Shown: piece by piece, positions 8,960 through 18,262 of the stretch
Layout of the letters: each line of letters begins with the position of its first letter
Position numbering within the stretch: position 1 is the first letter of the stretch
Source: Leptolyngbya sp. KIOST-1
GTDB lineage: Bacteria > Cyanobacteriota > Cyanobacteriia > Phormidesmidales > Phormidesmidaceae
Reading direction: 5' to 3'
DNA: 64,000 nucleotides
Assembly: GCF_000763385.1 (NCBI RefSeq)
Contig: NZ_JQFA01000002.1
Coordinates: 682,001 to 746,000 of the forward strand
The notes under the pieces: generated by a model
The model's input: only the letters and a program-made list of their open reading frames with translations
What the model was told of the DNA's origin: nothing
Database searches by the model: none
Position numbers and translations under genes: made by a program

Positions 8960-9068
8960 GTACGGTGGATGGGTGGGAGATGTGAGGGAGAAACCGATTT
9001 TTTTGGGTGCCCGTACGGTGAATAGGGTAGAGATGAGAGAGAAACCCGGTTTCTGGCCCCCAGTAGTA

Positions 9069-9098
9069 AGCCCCTCTCGGCGAGGGCTGAGAGGGGCT
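9069..9098. terminator. 10-bp hairpin just after pflB
   Basis: AGCCCCTCTC at 9069-9078 is the exact complement of 9089-9098, with a ten-base loop. It begins seven bases past the pflB stop. No T-run follows on the minus strand, so it may attenuate rather than end transcription. That would lower pflA relative to pflB expression. Confidence 0.55.
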
Positions 9099-9104
9099 AG
9101 GGGG

Positions 9105-11402
9105 TTAGCAGCGTTCGTGGAAGGTGCGGTTGATCACATCGAGCTGCTGTTCTCGGGTGAGTTTGATGAAGTTCACCGCGTAGCCCGAGACCCGAATGGT
9201 GAGCTGCGGGTACAACTCCGGGTGGTCCATGGCATCGAGCAGCGTCTCGCGGTTAAACACGTTGACGTTGAGGTGGAAGCCGCCGTCGCGCACGTAGCCG
9301 TCGAGCAGGGCGGCCAGGTTGCTGATGCGATCGCCCTCCGTCCGGCCCAGCGCCCCCGGCACAATCGAAAACGTGTTCGAGATCCCGTCCTGGGCGTCGG
9401 CGTAGGGCAGCTTGGCCACCGAGGCCAGGGAGGCCACGGCCCCATTGCTGTCGCGCCCGTGCATGGGGTTGGCCCCGGGGGCAAAGGGCTCGCCGTCACG
9501 ACGACCGTCGGGAGTATTGCCGGTCTTCTTGCCATAGACCACGTTGGAGGTGATGGTGAGGATGGACTGGGTCGGCACGGCGTTGCGGTAGGTGGAGTGC
9601 TTGCGCAGCTCGGCCATGAAGGTCTGGACGAGTTGGACCGCAATGCTGTCTACCCGGTCGTCGTTGTTGCCGTATTTCGGGAAGTCGCCATCGACGATGT
9701 AGTCCACCGCCAGGCCCCGCTCATCGCGCACCACCCGCACCCGAGCGTGCTGGATCGCCGAGAGGCTATCGGCCACCACCGACAGGCCCGCCATACCGTA
9801 GGCCATAGTACGCAGCACGTCGCGATCGTGGAGGGCCATCTCCAGCCGCTCGTAGCAGTACTTATCGTGCATGTAGTGGATGACGTTCATGGTGTTGGCG
9901 TAGGTCTTCGCTAGCCAGGCCATCATCTGCACAAAGCGGGGCCACACCTCGGCGTAGTCGAGCACGTCGGCGGTAATCGGGGCGTAGGCCGGGGCGATCT
10001 GGTCGCCGGAGTGCTCGTCTTTGCCGCCGTTGATGGCGTAGAGCAGGCACTTAGCCATGTTCACCCGGGCCCCAAAGAACTGCATCTGCTTGCCGATGCG
10101 CATGGCGGAGACGCAGCAGGCGATGCCGTAGTCGTCGCCCCAGTAGGGCCGCATCAGGTCGTCGTTTTCGTACTGGATGGAGCTGGTCTGGATCGACACT
10201 TCGGCGCAGTAGCGCTTGAAGGCCTCGGGTAGCCGCTCGGACCACAGCACCGTCAGGTTGGGCTCGGGGGCGGGGCCGAGGTTGATCAGGGTGTGCAGCA
10301 TCCTAAAGCTGGTCTTGGTCACCAGGGGCCGACCGTCTACGCCCACGCCGCCGATGCACTCGGTCACCCAGGTGGGGTCGCCGCTGAACAACTGGTTGTA
10401 GTCGGGGGTGCGCAGGAACCGCACCAGGCGCAGCTTCATCACAAAGTGGTCGATAATCTCCTGGGCCTCGGCCTCGGTGAGCCGCCCAGCCGCCAGATCC
10501 CGCTCGAAGTAGATGTCGAGGAAGGTGGACACCCGGCCCAAGGACATGGCCGCCCCGTTCTGCTCTTTGACCGCCCCCAGGTAGCCCATGTAGAGCCACT
10601 GCACCGCTTCCTGGGCGGTGGCGGCGGGGCGGGCCAGGTCGAGGCCGTAGGCGGTGCCCAGTTCCTTCAGCTCTTGCAGGGCTTTGATCTGCTCAGAGAT
10701 TTCTTCCCGCAGGCGAATGGTGGCCTCATCCAGGGTGTCTAGCTCCAGGCTGGTCTTTTGGGCCTGCTTGTCGGCGATCAGGCGATCGCAGCCGTACAGC
10801 GCCACCCGCCGGTAGTCACCGATGATTCGCCCCCGCCCGTAGGCATCGGGCAAGCCGGTGATGATGCCCGACTTGCGGCAGCGGCGCATCTCGGCGGTGT
10901 AGACGTCGAACACGCCGTCGTTGTGGGTCTTGCGGTAGCGAGTGAAGGTTTCTTTAGTCCCAGCATCTAGCTCGTAGCCGTAGGCGTTCAGCGCTCCCTC
11001 CACCACGCGAATGCCGCCAAAGGGCATGATGGCCCGCTTCAGGGGCTGGTCAGTCTGCAAACCGACGATCTGCTCCAGGTCGGCGTCAATGTAGCCGGGG
11101 GCGTGGCTGGTGATGCCCGAGGGCACAGCGGTATCGGCATCGATCACGCCCTTTTCGCGCTCGATCGCCATCAGGTCTTTGACCTTGTTCCAGAGGGCCG
11201 TGGTGCGATCGGTGGCGGCGGCGAGGAAGGTGCCATCCCCGCGGTAGGGGGTGTAGTGGCGCTGAATAAAATCACGCACATCGATCGCAGATTGCCAAGC
11301 GCCTGGCCCAAAATCGCTGTTAGTACCTGAGCTTACATAATTAGAATCAGTAACGTTATCAGCGCTACTTTTTTGCGGTATGGATAAATTTCTGACAACC
11401 AT
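9105..11402 (-). CDS. pflB: Formate C-acetyltransferase (pyruvate formate-lyase)
   Basis: A 765-residue glycyl radical enzyme. The adjacent catalytic cysteines lie in the segment [11 protein letters not shown]. The radical-bearing glycine is Gly740 in RVSGYAV, close to the C-terminus as in all PFLs. It converts pyruvate and CoA to acetyl-CoA and formate without producing NAD(P)H. AGGAGGAA lies five bases before the ATG. It is the first gene of a pflB-pflA-osmC-like set and is divergent from the sensor kinase gene at 12179. A short inverted repeat lies about 40 bases upstream of the start. PFL is found only in some cyanobacteria and implies dark anaerobic fermentation. Confidence 0.95.
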   Translation of the reverse strand: MVVRNLSIPQKSSADNVTDSNYVSSGTNSDFGPGAWQSAIDVRDFIQRHYTPYRGDGTFLAAATDRTTALWNKVKDLMAIEREKGVIDADTAVPSGITSHAPGYIDADLEQIVGLQTDQPLKRAIMPFGGIRVVEGALNAYGYELDAGTKETFTRYRKTHNDGVFDVYTAEMRRCRKSGIITGLPDAYGRGRIIGDYRRVALYGCDRLIADKQAQKTSLELDTLDEATIRLREEISEQIKALQELKELGTAYGLDLARPAATAQEAVQWLYMGYLGAVKEQNGAAMSLGRVSTFLDIYFERDLAAGRLTEAEAQEIIDHFVMKLRLVRFLRTPDYNQLFSGDPTWVTECIGGVGVDGRPLVTKTSFRMLHTLINLGPAPEPNLTVLWSERLPEAFKRYCAEVSIQTSSIQYENDDLMRPYWGDDYGIACCVSAMRIGKQMQFFGARVNMAKCLLYAINGGKDEHSGDQIAPAYAPITADVLDYAEVWPRFVQMMAWLAKTYANTMNVIHYMHDKYCYERLEMALHDRDVLRTMAYGMAGLSVVADSLSAIQHARVRVVRDERGLAVDYIVDGDFPKYGNNDDRVDSIAVQLVQTFMAELRKHSTYRNAVPTQSILTITSNVVYGKKTGNTPDGRRDGEPFAPGANPMHGRDSNGAVASLASVAKLPYADAQDGISNTFSIVPGALGRTEGDRISNLAALLDGYVRDGGFHLNVNVFNRETLLDAMDHPELYPQLTIRVSGYAVNFIKLTREQQLDVINRTFHERC

Positions 11403-12178
11403 TATTCTTCCTCCTGGTTGAAAATTTAATTCTGTCGAGCCATTGAAACTCTCAATGGTTTAAGCGATATAGGGCCAACAAGCGCAAAGAATGGAGAGTA
11501 CAGCCCTAGGCTGAAAAAGTTGGCCTGTGGAGAACCCCTGAACGTAGCTCTGATGGGCGTCTATGCTTGTAATTTAAGGAGCAGCAGCCATTGAGGCTAT
11601 CCTATTGAGGTCAATCTATTAACGGTTTTGGCCGACGATTTGGACCTGGTTTTAGCAACGTTTTAGTTTCTTTTGTATCTGGCCTCTGTGCCGAAACAAT
11701 GCCAATCGGCCTGATGTGAGATGTTATTGAACGCTTCACCCCTGATCTTAGTAGACTATTTTTTGGCGCTAGAGTTTTGTGGGAAAAACTTAAACTTATG
11801 GGCAATTCCTGAGTCAAAACCTCTCCTTTAAAGATTTAATTCTCAGGTTTTAATTACTTTGTAACAATAACGGCTGGAGCCAGGGTTTAGAGCTGACTGG
11901 GCCTCAGGGCCGGCCTGCGCTTCCAACTAGAGGCGACGGCAGTGGGTCAGGGGAGAAGTTTCTGAGCGGGCGTGTGACGGCGGTGATTTTTTAGGGGATT
12001 AGGCTGAGTCTGGGCGATCGCAAGTGTCTTTCGCCTTGGAAATGGGTATGTTGCTAGTAGGTCAAACGTCAGGCTCCCCGGCCCTGTCGCCTCAACCCCT
12101 GTCGCCTCAACTTATAGACACAGCGGGTTTGCATTCTCTCCCTCTGTCAGCGCTCTTCACTCTCGGCGGTCAACAGCT
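11403..12178. other. Long divergent intergenic region between pflB and the sensor kinase
   Basis: About 775 bases with no convincing gene. A 68-codon minus-strand ORF (11611-11817) has no ribosome site or recognisable features and is probably chance. The region must hold the pflB promoter and the promoter of the 12179 gene. Apart from the dyad at 11440-11458, I see no clear element. Confidence 0.5.
11440..11458. promoter_or_regulatory. Inverted repeat upstream of pflB, candidate operator
   Basis: CCATTGA at 11440-11446 and TCAATGG at 11452-11458 form a perfect 7-bp dyad with a five-base spacer, about 38 bases before the pflB start. The TTGA/TCAA half-sites are loosely reminiscent of CRP/FNR-type operators, but the spacing is not canonical. 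It could instead be a leader hairpin. Confidence 0.4.
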
Positions 12179-15100
12179 ATGGCCCAAGTTCAAACCGCAG
12201 ATTTTGACCCCAGCCATAGGTCAGGGGCGCTTTGGCTTTTAGGCACAGCACCAGTAACAGTCCCCCCAACCACCTCCCTGGTGGAGGTGATAGCTAATCT
12301 GGGAGACAGCTCAATTCCAGGCCACCGCTGCGTTTTGGTCGTAGACGAGCAGCGGTTGGTGGGGGTGGCCACAGACCGCGACGCGGTTCGGCTGATGATC
12401 AGCGGTTTGGATCTGACTACCCCCGTCGGTGAGACGACGCCCGACGTGTCGACGGTGATATCAATAGATGACACCCTCAAACCCCTTGAGGTTGTGGATC
12501 TGATGCGCCAGCGGCAAATTGATCATCTGCCCGTGGTTGACGGCGATGGGCAGCCGGTACGTCTGATTACGACGACCTCCCTGCAGCAGGTGCTGCTGCC
12601 GCCCCACGTGCTCAAACTGCAGCGGGCGCAGTCCCGCATGACCACCGATCTCGTCACCGTCCACCCAACCGATTCAGCCCTTGCCGTTGCCAGCCTGTTG
12701 GTGGACTATCAGCTCAGCTGTGTCACGGTGGTTGAACCCCAAGACGGCACCCTGCTGGGGCAGGTGCTGCGGCAAGATGTGCTGCGGTTTAAGGCTCGTC
12801 AGCTGGATCTAGCGCACCTGCCAGTGCAGGCAATGATGCGCGATGTAGCGTTTCGCCTGCGCCCCGACGACTCGCTCTGGCTGGCCTACCAGGAGATGAG
12901 CCAGCGCTGTTTGCCCTGCCTGATTGTAGTGGGCGAGGCAGAGCAGCCGTTGGGGATTGTGCGCCAGACCGACCTGCTCTACGGTCCCGATCTGCGAGGC
13001 TGGCAGGCCTCGTTTAGCCACCTCTGGCAAACCTTAAAACAGTCGGATAACGAGCAGGTTGAGCTGTGGAAAAGCCACAGCTCAGAGCTGGAGCGCTTGG
13101 TGCAGGGTCGCACCGAACAGCTTGAGGAGCAAGCCAAGTGCGATCGCCTGCTGACCACGCTCACCCAGCGCATCCATGAATCCCTGGATGCCCAAGAAAT
13201 TCTCGCCACCACAGTGAGGGAGGTGCGGCAGCTCCTCCAGGCCGATCGCGCGCTGGTCTATCGGTTCGAAACGACCTCTCGCGGCACCATAGTTGTAGAA
13301 GCGGTGGTGCCCCCGTGGCAGTCGCTGCTGGGGCGGACCATTGAAGACACCTGCTTTGAAACGCTCTGGGCTGAGGTCTACAAGGCTGGGCATGTTCAAG
13401 TGGTAGAAAACGTTCAGCAGGCGGGGTTCAAGCCGTGCCACAGTGCGATGCTCACAGCCCTCCAGATCAGGGCTAACCTGGTGGTTCCCATCGTCTGCCA
13501 CCACAAGCTCTGGGGCCTGCTGGTCATCAACCAGTGTGGCGCAGCTCGCCGCTGGCGCGATTGGGAAGTACGTCTGGTTGAGCAACTGGCGCGATCGGTG
13601 GCCATTGCCATTCACCAATCGGAGTTGTACCGACAGCTGCAGGAGGATCTAGAGGCCCGCAAACAGTACGAAGTCCACCTGCAACAGCTCAACGACCAGC
13701 TCGAACAGCGGGTGGAGGAGCGGACGGTTTCCCTGCGGCAGGTGGCCGAACAGCTGCGTCAGGAGGTGGACCAGCGCCGCAAGACCGAAAAAAACCTGGC
13801 CCAGCTGAATCAGCAGCTCCAGGCGGTGCTGAATGCCGTACCGGCCATGGTGTCCTGGGTCAGTGGGGAGGGCCTGTACCTGGGCTGTAACCACCGTTTG
13901 GCCGCCTACTTCAACCTCAGCCCCGCTGACTTCATTGGTCAGCCGCTGGGATTTTTAAATGCCATGTCACCCTTCTGCTCCTTTGCACGGGAGTTTCTGG
14001 CGGGTTGTGAAAACCTGACCAGCCGGGAGATGCAGGTTTCTATCCACGGCGCGACCAGTCACTGGCTCCTGGTGGCCCAAAAGTACGATCAGGGCAGCGC
14101 GGCGGTATTTGTCGGGCTGGATATTAGCGATCGCGAGCAGGCCAAAGCGGCGCTGAAAGCGAGCGAAGTCAAATTTCGTAGCCTGGTCGAACAAACCAAC
14201 GACTGGGTGTGGGAAATCGACCAACGGTTTTACTTTAGCTACATCAACCCCCGCGCCACCGAAATCCTGGACTGCCCAGCCGATGATATTCTGGGCCATC
14301 GCTTTACCGACTTTATGGCCGCCGATGAAGCGGTGCGGTTTAACACCATTCTGGACCTCCTGATGGGGCAACGCCAGCCCTTCACCCAGATTGAAGCCAC
14401 CTGCCTGCGCCCCAGCGGTGAGGCCGTCATTCTAGAAATTAGCGGTTCCCCCATTTTCACGCCCGAGGGGGAATTTATGGGCTATCGGGGGATCACCCGC
14501 GACATTACCGAGCGCAAGCAAATTGAGGTCGACATTCGTAAGGCACTAACCCGCGAAAAAGAACTCAACGATCTCAAAACTCGCTTTATCTCAATGGCGT
14601 CCCACGAGTTCCGCACCCCCCTGACCACTATTCTGGCCTCGGCCGAAACCCTGGAGCGCTACAGCCACAAGTTCACTCCCGAAAAGCAGCAGTCGGTGCT
14701 TCAGCGCATTCAAACCTCAGTGCACCACGTGATTGGCCTGCTCAACGATGTGCTCACGGTGGGCAAAGCCGACTCGGATAAGCTAGATTGCACCCTGGCC
14801 CCCATTGATGTGCAACAGGTTTGCCGCGACCTGGTGGAGGAAGTGCAACTAGCCCAAACCGCCAGCGCCAGCCCCATCGAGTTTGTCGCCGTTGGGGAAC
14901 TGTTTCAGGTGCTGGCCGATGAGAAGCTGCTGCGGCATATTTTGCTCAATTTGCTCTCCAACGCGATCAAATACTCCCCTGAACTGACGCCCGTTTCGTT
15001 TACCCTGACCTGTGGGGGTGAGCAGATTGTGATGCAGGTGCGCGATCGCGGCATTGGCATTCCCGCTACCGACCATGACCAATTGTTCAGTGCCTTTCAT

Positions 15101-15313
15101 CGGGCCAAAAACGTGGGCAATATCTCGGGCACGGGCCTGGGGTTGGTGATTGCCAAGCGGGCCGCCGAAGCTCACCACGGGCAAATTTCGTTTACTAGCG
15201 AGGTGGGCAAGGGCACCACCTTCACGGTTGTCCTGCCGCTGATGCCCTGGAATGACTCCCATCGCCCGGATGCAGGGCCGGATGACACCGAGACGGTCTT
15301 GCCCTGGGGATAG
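12179..15313 (+). CDS. CBS-GAF-PAS sensor histidine kinase with a DXCF cyanobacteriochrome-type GAF
   Basis: A 1044-residue kinase. Order: two CBS pairs (about 20-265), a coiled-coil linker, a GAF domain (about 335-485), a second coiled coil (490-545), two PAS domains (about 548-650 and 665-780), a HisKA with His809 in SMASHEFRTP, and an ATPase domain with GTGLGL. It has no receiver. The GAF has D390-T-C392-F and the canonical chromophore pair C420-H421, followed by IRANLVVPI. The 28-residue spacing of the two cysteines matches DXCF cyanobacteriochromes such as TePixJ. It may therefore bind a bilin and sense blue/green light, while the CBS pairs may bind adenylates. The ribosome site is weak. 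It is divergent from pflB, and a receiver protein follows downstream. Confidence 0.85.
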   Translation: MAQVQTADFDPSHRSGALWLLGTAPVTVPPTTSLVEVIANLGDSSIPGHRCVLVVDEQRLVGVATDRDAVRLMISGLDLTTPVGETTPDVSTVISIDDTLKPLEVVDLMRQRQIDHLPVVDGDGQPVRLITTTSLQQVLLPPHVLKLQRAQSRMTTDLVTVHPTDSALAVASLLVDYQLSCVTVVEPQDGTLLGQVLRQDVLRFKARQLDLAHLPVQAMMRDVAFRLRPDDSLWLAYQEMSQRCLPCLIVVGEAEQPLGIVRQTDLLYGPDLRGWQASFSHLWQTLKQSDNEQVELWKSHSSELERLVQGRTEQLEEQAKCDRLLTTLTQRIHESLDAQEILATTVREVRQLLQADRALVYRFETTSRGTIVVEAVVPPWQSLLGRTIEDTCFETLWAEVYKAGHVQVVENVQQAGFKPCHSAMLTALQIRANLVVPIVCHHKLWGLLVINQCGAARRWRDWEVRLVEQLARSVAIAIHQSELYRQLQEDLEARKQYEVHLQQLNDQLEQRVEERTVSLRQVAEQLRQEVDQRRKTEKNLAQLNQQLQAVLNAVPAMVSWVSGEGLYLGCNHRLAAYFNLSPADFIGQPLGFLNAMSPFCSFAREFLAGCENLTSREMQVSIHGATSHWLLVAQKYDQGSAAVFVGLDISDREQAKAALKASEVKFRSLVEQTNDWVWEIDQRFYFSYINPRATEILDCPADDILGHRFTDFMAADEAVRFNTILDLLMGQRQPFTQIEATCLRPSGEAVILEISGSPIFTPEGEFMGYRGITRDITERKQIEVDIRKALTREKELNDLKTRFISMASHEFRTPLTTILASAETLERYSHKFTPEKQQSVLQRIQTSVHHVIGLLNDVLTVGKADSDKLDCTLAPIDVQQVCRDLVEEVQLAQTASASPIEFVAVGELFQVLADEKLLRHILLNLLSNAIKYSPELTPVSFTLTCGGEQIVMQVRDRGIGIPATDHDQLFSAFHRAKNVGNISGTGLGLVIAKRAAEAHHGQISFTSEVGKGTTFTVVLPLMPWNDSHRPDAGPDDTETVLPWG

Positions 15314-15701
15314 ATCGCCCTGGGGCTTTCAGACCGCTAACTTTGGCGTCAATTTATCGACTCCCCCAACGGCCTGGGTACTCTTTTAAAGACTACCCCC
15401 CCGCTGTCTGGCGCTGGCCGGGCGAGCTGTTGCCAACCCGCTTCACGCCCTGGACCCAGGACCCCGTCTCACCCAAACAGTCTGACGTCTCAATGCCCCA
15501 CCCCGCCACCGCCCGCTCGGTACCCCTGCCGCCGCGGGGGGCAAAACGCTCCGGCTGAAAACCTTGCTTGGCAAAGGGCCGATTGCCTGACCCACGATAG
15601 GCAATTTTCCGGTGTTAACGAGGTGAGCGTAGGCGCTACGTTTACATTGTCTTGCCCCTAGCAAATATCCCTTAAGTATCCCTAATGAAGTGGAGTGACT
15701 G
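15314..15701. other. Intergenic region between kinase and response regulator
   Basis: About 390 bases without a convincing gene. ORFs on either strand lack ribosome sites. The length suggests the downstream response-regulator gene has its own promoter. Confidence 0.4.
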
Positions 15702-16787
15702 ATGGCTAAAATTTTGGTGATCGAAGATGAAACTGGGGTGCGCGACAGCATCATCGATATTCTCAATGCCGAAGACTTTATTGTCGACAGCGCCACCAAC
15801 GGGGAAGAGGGGCTCCGCCAAATTTACGAATTCCAGCCTGATATGGTGATTTGCGATGTGATGATGCCGGTGCTCGATGGCTTTGGCGTGCTACAGCAGG
15901 TGCGCCAAAATCCTGACCTGGCCACCCTGCCCTTTGTGTTTCTGACGGCCAAGGCTGAGCGCAACGACTTTCGCAGCGGCATGGACCTGGGTGCTGACGA
16001 CTACCTCACCAAGCCCTTCACCCACGACGACCTGCTGCGAATGATCCGCACTCGCCTGGAGGCCCAGGGGGCGGTCAAAGAAGAAACTCAGCAGCGGCTC
16101 AATGCCCTGCGAAGCAGCATCAGTACATCCCTGCCCCGGGAGCTAGGTGCTCCCATGCGGGAGATTCTCAGCCTGGCAACGACGCTGATCGAGCAGGCCG
16201 ACTCCATGGCAACGGAGGAAGTGGTTACCCTGGCCAAGGCTATTCACCGCAACGCCCAGCGCACCACCCGCCTAACCCAGAACGTCATGCTGTTTGCCAA
16301 ACTAGAGCGGCTCAGCGCCAGTTCAAGGGCGGCCGATACCTTTCAGCGGCAGCACACCGACAGTGCCGATCAGGTGATTACCGAGATGGCCCAACTCGTC
16401 GCCGCCGACTACCTGCGCGACGATGACCTGGAGATCTCCCTGGAACCGATCTCGGCCCCCATGTCTGAAGTACAGCTGCGCAAGGTCTGCGAGGAGCTGA
16501 TCGACAATGCCTTTAAGTTTTCTGCCGCAGGTACCCCAGTCAAGGTGTTTGGTTCCCACAGCGATGGAGTCACGACGTTTTACATTATTGACTATGGCCA
16601 GGGGATGACCCCAGACCAGATTGCGCACCTGGGGGCTTACCTTCAGTTTGAACCCGAAGCAGAGACGACGGGCACCGGTCTCGGCCTCACTATCGCTCAG
16701 CGACTGGTCGAACTACAAGGGGGGGAAGTGCTGATTGAGAGTATTCCTGGCAAGCAGACCATCGTGCGAGTTGCCCTGCCCAACTGA
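15702..16787 (+). CDS. Receiver domain fused to a histidine-kinase ATPase domain lacking the H-box histidine
   Basis: A 361-residue protein. The receiver (1-122) has the acidic pocket IEDE, phospho-acceptor Asp52 in CDVMMPVLDG and Lys104 in YLTKPF. A HisKA-like helical segment (about 130-190) follows, then an ATPase domain (about 230-361) with N-box EELIDNAFKF, G1 DYGQGM and G2 GTGLGL. The H-box reads SLPRELGAPM: the position normally His is Arg146, encoded by CGG at 16137-16139. It is probably an output or scaffold protein of the upstream kinase, able to bind ATP but unable to autophosphorylate in the usual way. Confidence 0.85.
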   Translation: MAKILVIEDETGVRDSIIDILNAEDFIVDSATNGEEGLRQIYEFQPDMVICDVMMPVLDGFGVLQQVRQNPDLATLPFVFLTAKAERNDFRSGMDLGADDYLTKPFTHDDLLRMIRTRLEAQGAVKEETQQRLNALRSSISTSLPRELGAPMREILSLATTLIEQADSMATEEVVTLAKAIHRNAQRTTRLTQNVMLFAKLERLSASSRAADTFQRQHTDSADQVITEMAQLVAADYLRDDDLEISLEPISAPMSEVQLRKVCEELIDNAFKFSAAGTPVKVFGSHSDGVTTFYIIDYGQGMTPDQIAHLGAYLQFEPEAETTGTGLGLTIAQRLVELQGGEVLIESIPGKQTIVRVALPN

Positions 16788-16925
16788 ACTAAGCCTCGCA
16801 GGGCCTGATCCGCTATTGCCGTCTCTAGCACGACGGCATAGTCAGGATAGCGTGCCTCCACCCTGGGTTTTCGATTCTAGCCACGGCTTGACTTCGCCGC
16901 TACGATAGTGAGTGCTCCCTAGGAC

Positions 16926-17603
16926 ATGGCCATGCGAGTCAAGCACGTTATCAACCTCCACAAGGGCACTACCGCCATCTACGTCGCGGCTTTGATGGTG
17001 GCCTACCAGAATTTTGGTCTGGGGCCGTGGGTCTACCTGGCGCTCCACAGCACCTACGGCCTACTGTGGCTGCTGAAAGATCGGCTGTACCCCGATAAGC
17101 AGTGGGAGCAGCCCATCGCCCTGGGAGCCGCTGTTTTTACCTTTGGGTTTATTGGCCTGTACTGGGTAGCACCCTTTTTGCTGATCAGTCGGGGGGTAGA
17201 GCCGCCGCTGCCGCTGGTGGCCGGAGCGATCGCCCTCAACATTCTGGGGGTTTTTCTGCACTATGCCAGCGATGCCCAGAAGTACTTCACCCTCAAGTAC
17301 CAGCCGGGGCTGATTACCGAAGGGTTCTTTGCCCGCTGCCGCAATACCAACTACCTGGGCGAGATTTTGATCTATCTCTCCTTTGCCCTGCTGGCGATGC
17401 ACTGGCTGCCCTTTGCCATTGTGGGGTTGGTGGCAGCCCTGGTATTTGTGCCCAACATGCGCAAAAAGGACGAGTCGCTCTCGCGCTATCCAGAGTTTGC
17501 CGACTACAGGGCGCGATCGGGGCTGCTGTTGCCACGGTTGTTCGGAGGCGTTGGCGCTGGTGCTCAGGTATCTTCCACTGCGCAACCGCAGTTGGAAGAT
17601 TAA
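16926..17603 (+). CDS. Integral membrane protein, isoprenylcysteine methyltransferase/DUF1295-like
   Basis: A 225-residue protein with about five to six hydrophobic segments. The C-terminal half has LITEGFFARCRNTNYLGE, matching the cofactor-binding signature (GLF.. RNPNY.GE) shared by ICMT-like methyltransferases and steroid-reductase-like DUF1295 proteins. A conserved tail (KKDESLSRYPEFADYRARS) follows. The substrate is unknown. The neighbours do not suggest a pathway. An alternative ATG lies two codons downstream (ATGGCCATG). Confidence 0.75.
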   Translation: MAMRVKHVINLHKGTTAIYVAALMVAYQNFGLGPWVYLALHSTYGLLWLLKDRLYPDKQWEQPIALGAAVFTFGFIGLYWVAPFLLISRGVEPPLPLVAGAIALNILGVFLHYASDAQKYFTLKYQPGLITEGFFARCRNTNYLGEILIYLSFALLAMHWLPFAIVGLVAALVFVPNMRKKDESLSRYPEFADYRARSGLLLPRLFGGVGAGAQVSSTAQPQLED

Positions 17604-17609
17604 TCGACC

Positions 17610-17927
17610 TTAGGCGCTTTGCAGCAAAGCCTGCTGGTTTTGCAAAATTTGTCTGGCGAAAGCGAGCTTGGCCTGCAGGTCGGCATCGGCGATCGCCTCT
17701 AAAAAGCGCATAAATTCCACCTGCTGCTCCAGGTTCCGAAACGGGAAAGCCTTGATAGCTAGCTCTGGCAGATTAGCGCTTACTCTCAAAAGCTCAACTC
17801 CAACCACCCGCTCATCGGCATCATAGTCGTATATCACATCGGGGGCTATTGAGTCAGACTCGACAATTTCACCCTCAGCTAAGCGGAGGTAAAGAGCATC
17901 AACGTCGGGATCGTATTCAATATTCAT
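17610..17927 (-). CDS. DUF2283 protein, likely antitoxin-like partner
   Basis: A 105-residue protein. Residues 1-50 (MNIEYDPDVDALYLRLAEGE, then YDADERVVGVELL) are the DUF2283 signature. The C-terminal half is a helical, charged extension. It overlaps the stop of the upstream DUF4258 gene by four bases (ATGA), so the two are translationally coupled. DUF2283/DUF4258 pairs are widespread in cyanobacteria and behave like toxin-antitoxin modules by genomic pattern, but activity here is unproven. Confidence 0.8.
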   Translation of the reverse strand: MNIEYDPDVDALYLRLAEGEIVESDSIAPDVIYDYDADERVVGVELLRVSANLPELAIKAFPFRNLEQQVEFMRFLEAIADADLQAKLAFARQILQNQQALLQSA

Positions 17928-18190
17928 AGCCTGCCACGCATTCGCCTGTCGAAGTGGATCGTCACTATATGCCAGGGATCGGTAGTCCTATTGTAAACAA
18001 CCTTCAAGACCCGCCTGTCGGCCTCTGGTATTGCCCGATAAGCACATTGGCAGGTGGGGTCTTCTGGGTGGGGCTCAGTCAGAGCTGGCTCTGCAAGTGT
18101 AAGAGTAACCCAAGCCCATTCAATTTTGCGCTCAGCTAGTCTCAGCTGAGCATGGTGGCTCAAGCTGTAGGAGATTTTGTCATTAGCCAT
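17924..18190 (-). CDS. DUF4258 protein, likely toxin-like partner
   Basis: An 88-residue protein from the ATG at 18190 (MANDKISYSLSHHAQ). A longer frame begins at 18235. The family pattern is visible: SHHAQLRLAERKI at the start, then a central Cys-containing turn and strands VLKVVYNR and HIVTIHFDRR. The fold is RelE/BrnT-like in related families. It is paired by a four-base overlap with the DUF2283 gene. Confidence 0.7.
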   Translation of the reverse strand: MANDKISYSLSHHAQLRLAERKIEWAWVTLTLAEPALTEPHPEDPTCQCAYRAIPEADRRVLKVVYNRTTDPWHIVTIHFDRRMRGRL

Positions 18191-18262
18191 TAGGGCTAGG
18201 TGGGAATGCACAACTGCCGACTTCCCCGCCAGCATACCCTAGGGTCTATGATCTAAGGGTTC

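Noticed and set aside
11611-11817. 68-codon minus ORF in the pflB upstream region
   Set aside because: No ribosome site, no hydrophobic or domain pattern, and unusual composition. Probably chance.
15343-15558. 71-codon plus ORF between kinase and response regulator
   Set aside because: Pro/Arg-rich composition with no start signal. Likely chance.
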